Source: Diphasiastrum complanatum
Lineage: Eukaryota > Streptophyta > Lycopodiopsida > Lycopodiales > Lycopodiaceae
NCBI GenBank assembly: GCA_029204225.1
Contig: CM055100.1
Location: forward strand, 55,819,278-55,883,277
Reading direction: 5' to 3'
DNA length: 64,000 nt
Shown: piece by piece, positions 59,201-64,000 of the stretch
Layout: every line of letters begins with the position of its first letter
Numbering within the stretch: the stretch's first letter is position 1
The notes under the pieces: model-generated
Told to the model about the DNA's origin: nothing
What the model saw: the letters and a program-made list of their open reading frames with translations, nothing else
Database searches by the model: none
Made by a program: the position numbers and the translations under genes

Positions 59201-62200
59201 GAAGTAACAAACCAGCTACCTTAAGTCTTTCAGCTTTATTTACTTGCCAAATTGTTGGAAAAAGCAAAACTGTGTGTTTATTTCTCAAGCTAACTATGCA
59301 TGTGAAGTCTTGAACATGTTCAACATGCAGGATTGCAAACCTGTATCCATGCCCATTGATACTGGCAGTAAGCCATCTAGAGATGACGTCACTCCTTTTG
59401 TGGACGAGACTCTTTATAGGCAGCTTGTGGGTAGGCTGAGTTATCTCACCACTACGAGACCAGACATTTCCTATGCGGTTGGTGTAGCAAGCCAGTCCAT
59501 GAGTTCTCCAACTTAAGCCCATTGGAAAGCAGCTAAGAGGGTTTTGAGGTATGTCAAAGGGACAACCTGTTATGGGATTGAGTACATTGATGACGGGAAG
59601 CTTCAGCTTGGAGGCTTTACCAATTCGGATTGGGTAGGTGATAGGGATGATCGGAAGTCGACCACAGGTTACACTTTCAACCTTGGTTCTGGAGCCATTT
59701 CTTGGTGCAGCAAGAAACAGCCCACCGTTACCTTATCATCGACAAAGGCTGGGTACAGGGCAGCGGCGAAAGCTACCTGCGAGATGATATGGCTTAGGAG
59801 ACTTCTTGGGGAGGTGCAGATCCCATAGGATGGTCCTACTGTTCTTTATTGTGATAGCCAGAGTTGCATCCAGCTTGCCAAAAATCCTGTATACCGTGCT
59901 CGTACGAAGCATATTGAGGTGGACCAGCACTTCTTACAAGAGAAAATACAAAGTGGAGAAATTCAGCTCGAGTACTGTGATACCAATGATCAAGCAGCAG
60001 ATATCTTTACTAAGGCACTTAGTAGAGAAAAATTTGAAAAGTTTCGTAGCATACTAGGTGTTGGTATGAACAAAATAGCCATTGAGGGGGGGTGTTGAAA
60101 TAAATGCCTATTTTGCCCCTTAAGGCTTGTATACTTGAAACTTGTAAGTTGTGCATAAGACATGGGGGTAAAACATTTATGTACATAGGACAACCCACTT
60201 GTGCTGATTAGGCAAGTAATTACAAGTAGGTTGAGGACCCATGTGGGTTCTAGAGCTAGAATTAGCAAGACACCACCTCTATACATTACATGCTAAAAGT
60301 GGCCCTTAGTTTGGAGGGGTTTCCACGCCCTACTACTCTTTGAATAGTCATTCAAGTTGTGTGAGCTTTAAAGTCCTCTCTCTCTTGCTTTTGTCTTCTA
60401 CTCCATAGCTGGTTTTTTCAAGCTTTCATAGTGTGCTTACTATGTGGTTATGATACTCCATAGCTAGGCCTAGGATTTTGTCACAAGGAACCAAACTTAT
60501 TGACCATTGGCCAGTTATCTCGTGACAACAATTCACTGAGTCTAACTTAAATGGTATAATCACCAATTGATCAACTTCTGTGAATTTTCAGGACTGTCTT
60601 TGCACTCTGGAGTATGAAGGTATCTTTAATGTTAAAAGAATGTTTGAAAAGCAGAGTGAAATCTGGAGATATGAGGCTGCTTTCTTAATTGGAACCCCCC
60701 CCCCCCCTCCCCCCACTTCCGAATCTTTCTCCTTTGCTATTATAGAGTTTCTTGCCGTTTGATAATAAACTTATGCTCTTTTTGTTGTCTCGTCAGCGTA
60801 AAGCATTTATACACAAAGTAGTCACACGATTGAGTCCAATAATGTTGTCGTGCAGGTAAGGTCCTTTTGGCCGCGCTATTGGGGAGGTGCTGTTGCTGTA
60901 GACAAGAACCGAGAATTTTTCTGTGCTCTTGGAGGAGGAAAGTTGCTTAAGGATAATATTGTAACTGGTTTTTTCTTCAATCCAAGGGCCATTGCAAATT
61001 ACAAACGTGCTAGAGCTACTGGAATAGAGAATAATCGGCATGGGGAGGGGACTGTAAAGGGTGGTCTGTACATCATGAGGCCTGGAAATGGAGGAGTTGC
61101 TTATCAATTTATTGAAAGGAACTTTGGTGATTGGGCACCACTCGAAGAAGTTTTAGATGTTTGCAGTAACTTGCAGGTATTCATTGCTTTGATGATCCCG
61201 TGTTTATTTCTAATTGATTTACGCAGTAGTTTTAAAAATGGGTTTGTAAGAAGTCGGGGCAGGAGCAGAGCATGGAATAGGGATAGATAGTGTAAGAATG
61301 AACATGCTTGACAACAGGTCAAGGTAGGAAGAAAAACAAGACATTTTAGGGAATTAGACATTTATATTCTAGAATCTAGATCCATCATATATTGTAGAAA
61401 TCAAGCTTTTCAGTTGTCGTTGGGTGTTCCAGTTAAGAAAGCACTTCATAACATCATAGTACCCACGGTTCTCAGAACACGGGTCCTGGGAACCGTGGGG
61501 TGAACCGTACCACGGTTCATGAACCGTGGTACGGTTCTTGTAATTAATGAATTAATTAATTAATTTTTTTTTATGACCCTTTGCCCCACCAAAACCCCTC
61601 CCACGGATTTTTGACCCTCATTTCACTGTTTTTGGCCTCATTTCACTGTTTTTGGCACTCATTTCACTACTGTTTTTGACACTCTGTCATAGAATCTGTG
61701 GCACTCACTGTTTTTGGCACTCACTGTATCACTGTATCACTCAGGAATGTTGACATTTCTATCACTGTTTTTGGCACTCATGGAAGTAAAAAAAAATTCA
61801 TTAATTGATTAATTATTTAATTACCATGGTTCACCACGGTTCCGGGAACCAATCTTTGTGAACCGTACGGTTCACTTACTGTTCTCAGAACCGTGGTGAA
61901 CCGTTCATTAATTCTATGCATAACATTAGAAATAACACATCAGAATAGAATGTCAATTGCATAGTGATAGCCAGCCAAGATATCAAGACAATTAATAATA
62001 GATTGGTTTGGAGGCCCTCACGGAGTTTTTATTATTGCAGCAACTTTGAATCACTCAAACAATCAACCACCTAAAATGAGAGGAGATAATGTGGATTTTT
62101 GCTATTTGGAGGCCACTTAGGGTTGTGCATCCTACAGGGAGGTCAGGGCCATGTGTCTGGTCCCTGCTAAATAGCTTATTAGTGACCATAATGGAAGACA

Positions 62201-63107
62201 CCTGCAAGATACTAGGAATTGACATGAGTTAATGAGGCTCAAGGTACTTAAAGTTTGAAAACAAAACTGAAAGAAGATGCCACAGAAATCCATATGCTGG
62301 GGATGCTGCAAAATGTTGTTTTCAAAGAAGACGTTGTGACAGTATATATGCTAAAACTGCCACAAAAAGTCTACATTCAAGAAGCTACAAATAAGGGTGT
62401 ACATTGAAAAATGAGGTGCCAAAGGAGGTTACCACTAGGCACCTAGGAATATGGTGTATAACACTGCGTATTTGTGGAAGAAGAATGGCTTTTGGTACGC
62501 TCATTAGAGGTTATTACGTAGAGACTTAATGGAAGGACCATTGTGATGATTTAATGCACAATTCCTAATTGCGATGAATTAATGCACAATTCCTCTTATT
62601 AAGATTTTTTAGTTTTTTCTATGAGGTCTCGTGCTTGTCAAAAAGTTGTATGAGCTTTTCAACGGATTTTTAGAATGACACGCAGTATTGCTTGTGTCTT
62701 TGATACCACATTATGTGCAATCTTAGATTTATTGAGCTGGTACTCTTAGCCCTGCAATGAGTAGAAGAACAGAAATAGAACAGGCGTGTGCTCATTCCGG
62801 TAGATATGTGACGCTGCAATAATTGATTGAAAACTATGATTGAACCTAGCACAGAATTTGTTCTAGATTTGCTGTGTCTTATTATGAGCATTTTGCCTTA
62901 GCACAATACAGATTTTCATAAAAATGGCACACTCAAGTAAACAGTTGAAAATATAAGTGAATATTGGTATATAGCTAATTAGCGCTCGTCGAGATTATGA
63001 TTTTTGCCCAAATTCTCACAGACTGCGGTTTGATCTTGTATGTTTGTTTGCAGAAAAATTCACCTGCGACTCCAGTGACACATGAGGACTTTTCTTTTGA
63101 TCCTTGA
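53364..63107 (+). CDS. SAM-domain / PRXL2 (AAED1-like) thioredoxin-fold protein, complete five-exon gene
   Basis: Exons: 53364-53549, 54465-55198, 56079-56187, 60856-61176 and 63054-63107 (stop). All introns are GT-AG and phases agree, giving about 467 aa. Residues ~1-60 are SAM-like (SLDDFVGNGVLRDALPSLIA). About 65-115 form a second SAM-like bundle (LLTSQYGMKRGHVARFVDR). A Ser/Pro-rich linker follows. From ~300 is the PRXL2/FAM213/AAED1 domain: RPTLILCVRRPG|CVMCRAEAHQL with the CxxC at 308-311, AVFNEYIDSE, FWPRYWGGAVAVDKNREFFC, then RATGIENNRHGEGTVKGGLY and YQFIERNFGDWAPLEEVLDV. The family has redox activity through the CxxC in animal members. The SAM modules suggest oligomerisation or scaffolding, which is inference. 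The start is the first ATG and aligns with the paralogue. Intron 3 (4.7 kb) holds retrotransposon remnants, intron 4 a foldback element. No broken reading frame was seen. Confidence 0.85.
53553..53608. repeat. (GA)n microsatellite, intron 1 of right paralogue
   Basis: About 27 GA units with one interruption, starting four bases after the GT of the exon 1 donor. It is shared in position with the left paralogue. Confidence 0.95.
56189..56247. repeat. (CT)n microsatellite touching a splice donor
   Basis: About 29 TC/CT units begin with the base after the GT of the exon 3 donor (GAG|GTCTCTCT...). The donor thus lacks the usual purine-rich +3 to +5 bases. Confidence 0.95.
57668..58101 (-). repeat. 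3' LTR of the truncated gypsy element
   Basis: 434 bp, TGTTACAACC to GTCCCTAACA, with inverted TGTTA/TAACA ends and an adjoining purine tract. It contains a 30-bp tandem duplication (AAAGTGGGATCTCCTCCC and tail, about 57938-57997). Confidence 0.7.
57668..59250 (-). mobile_element. Ty3/gypsy fragment (3' LTR, chromodomain, part of integrase) in intron 3
   Basis: Reading right to left: integrase pieces QVNKAERLKVAGLLLPLEI and WESISMDF (about 59245-59130), DHPESDGQTERTNQSMEDML (complement 58606-58938, catalytic Glu present), then the C-terminal region MYLKVPKNSKVLNTVKCPKL ... a chromodomain with VTEYLVHWKGSSEDEETCWE (complement 58144-58542). The purine tract complement TTCCCTCCCCTTT (58102-58114) and the 3' LTR follow. 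The 5' part (gag to integrase zinc finger and 5' LTR) is absent: at about 59250 the sequence switches to an oppositely oriented copia. Confidence 0.85.
59250..60530 (+). mobile_element. Ty1/copia fragment (end of RT, RNase H, 3' LTR) in intron 3
   Basis: It starts inside RT (VLNMFNMQDCKPVSMPIDTG, LYRQLVGRLSYLTTTRPDIS). RNase H follows (SDWVGDRDDRKSTTGYTF, WCSKKQPTVTLSSTKAGYRA, ARTKHIEVDQHFLQEKI, DIFTKALSREKFEKF) with stops at 59515 and 59827. A GAGGGGGG purine tract precedes the 3' LTR. The 5' LTR, gag, integrase and most of RT are missing. Confidence 0.88.
60093..60530 (+). repeat. 3' LTR of the truncated copia element
   Basis: 438 bp, TGTTGAAATA to CGTGACAACA, with TGTTG/CAACA inverted ends directly after the purine tract. 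The right-hand target base candidates are ATTCA. Confidence 0.75.
60685..60720. repeat. Poly-C / poly-G tract
   Basis: A run of about 13 C with a T interruption and further C in intron 3, about 140 bp before the fourth exon. Confidence 0.9.
61450..61925. mobile_element. Foldback/MITE-like element in intron 4
   Basis: About 475 bp with long imperfect inverted ends (roughly 100 bp each) built from GAACCGTGGT / ACCACGGTTC words and finishing in AATTAATT tracts. The left arm holds a perfect 36-bp palindrome, GAACCGTACCACGGTTC-AT-arm (61502-61537). The middle is a tandem of about 21-bp units (CACTCATTTCACTGTTTTTGG and variants). No coding capacity. The surrounding exons are unaffected. Confidence 0.7.
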
Positions 63108-64000
63108 TGGTACATTATCACTTATGTTGGTTGTGACACTTACTGCTGAGAGACTTGTACTCGCGACTATGTACTGAAACTGGCGACCATATGCTGGAGT
63201 TGATCATTGAAGCATTTGCATGCTGCTGAAGCAAGGTTGGAATTGAAGGATAGCAAATTATATAATATGATCCTATCATGTACTAATGGCATTGTAAAAA
63301 TCATGAGGTATTGCAGTTGGCTTATATTGAAATGAAGAAAGGACCTGTGCGATTCTTGTGTGAATACATATCCCAAAATTGGGCAATGCAAAAGAAACAT
63401 GCTACCTTTCTTGCAAGGTGCATACAGCTTATGGACATGAAAATGTGTGGTCTATGCACTGATGTATTTGGCTGATTGCGTTAGTGATTTTCTATGGTTG
63501 ATTCAGTCTTGTCCCATCCAGTTTTTTCTACGGGTATGCGATGGACTCATTTATTTTACCTTTGTGTACTTTCTAGTTTTACTGACAGTGGCAGAAGTGA
63601 TTCTTACTGTGCTCATCATCGATTTGTCATATTGATGTTGTCCTTTATGAATTTTCTGCTACTTGTGTGTGTTATTGAGGAACTATCTATCTACTGTTCA
63701 TATGATTGTTTAGGAACTATCTACGTACTGTTCATATGTTTTTTTAGGAAGTACTTGCTCACCAAGGTTAATCTTTTGACGACGTACCATATTTAATAGC
63801 AAATTTGTGCCAAAATTTAAATTTTCTGATGGCCTGCGATACTTATTAACAGATCTGACATGCATGCAGCCACGCAGAAAACATGATCCATTGCAAGAGT
63901 AGCTTCAAATTTATGTACTTGTGTTTGGAAGTCTATGTTAAAGATACCATATTATCTAGGTTCATAGAGGAGCATGTAGGGGTATATTGATATAGCAAAG
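63108..64000. other. Downstream flank of the right SAM-PRXL2 gene
   Basis: Probably 3' untranslated and intergenic sequence. A 34-bp direct repeat (AGGAACTATCTA and tail ending GTTCATATG) occurs twice at about 63676-63745. No further gene is supported. Confidence 0.5.

Overview
The window is nuclear DNA of a land plant. Evidence: spliced genes with GT-AG introns, Ty1/copia and Ty3/gypsy retrotransposons primed by initiator-Met tRNA, a Helitron relic, and many long GA/CT and GT microsatellites. The species cannot be read from the sequence. A repeat-rich seed-free lineage such as a fern or lycophyte would fit, but that is a guess.

Host genes. Only one gene family looks like functioning host coding sequence. 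A five-exon gene on the + strand (53364-63107) encodes about 467 aa: an N-terminal SAM-like domain, a second SAM-like helical region, a Ser-rich linker and a C-terminal PRXL2/AAED1-type thioredoxin-fold domain with a CVMC redox motif. A paralogue lies head-to-head at the left edge on the - strand (exons 2366-2554 and 789-1513, the rest beyond the window). Exon phases, an intronic GA microsatellite and a degenerate repeat array in the 5' flank are shared, so the pair is an old inverted duplication now about 51 kb apart.

Left to right between the paralogues: simple repeats (4.9-5.7 kb); a Helitron Rep relic (- strand, 5.9-9.1 kb); microsatellites and a tandem duplication (9.4-13.2 kb); a 7 kb LTR element carrying two Gag-like modules but no recognisable pol (13.54-20.55 kb, with one extra LTR); an intron-containing four-gene cluster (21.6-28.7 kb); three copia elements (29.3-31.7, 34.9-36.7 and 36.8-47.2 kb), the last split by a young gypsy chromovirus (40393-46400); an unrecognised broken - strand gene (31.8-33.8 kb); and a mostly featureless stretch (47.3-51.6 kb). 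Truncated gypsy and copia elements and a foldback element sit in introns of the right-hand gene.

Most unusual item: the 21.6-28.7 kb cluster. Genes alternate A(+) B(-) C(+) D(-). Gene B begins with a 128-aa histone H3 variant whose fold looks CENH3-like. It runs, through an apparent frameshift, into a basic Pro/Ser linker and a spliced Ulp1/C48-type cysteine protease domain. Gene D looks like a transposase of an RNase-H-fold type. All four carry stops or frameshifts, so this is a decayed copy of what may be a transposon encoding its own centromere-type histone.
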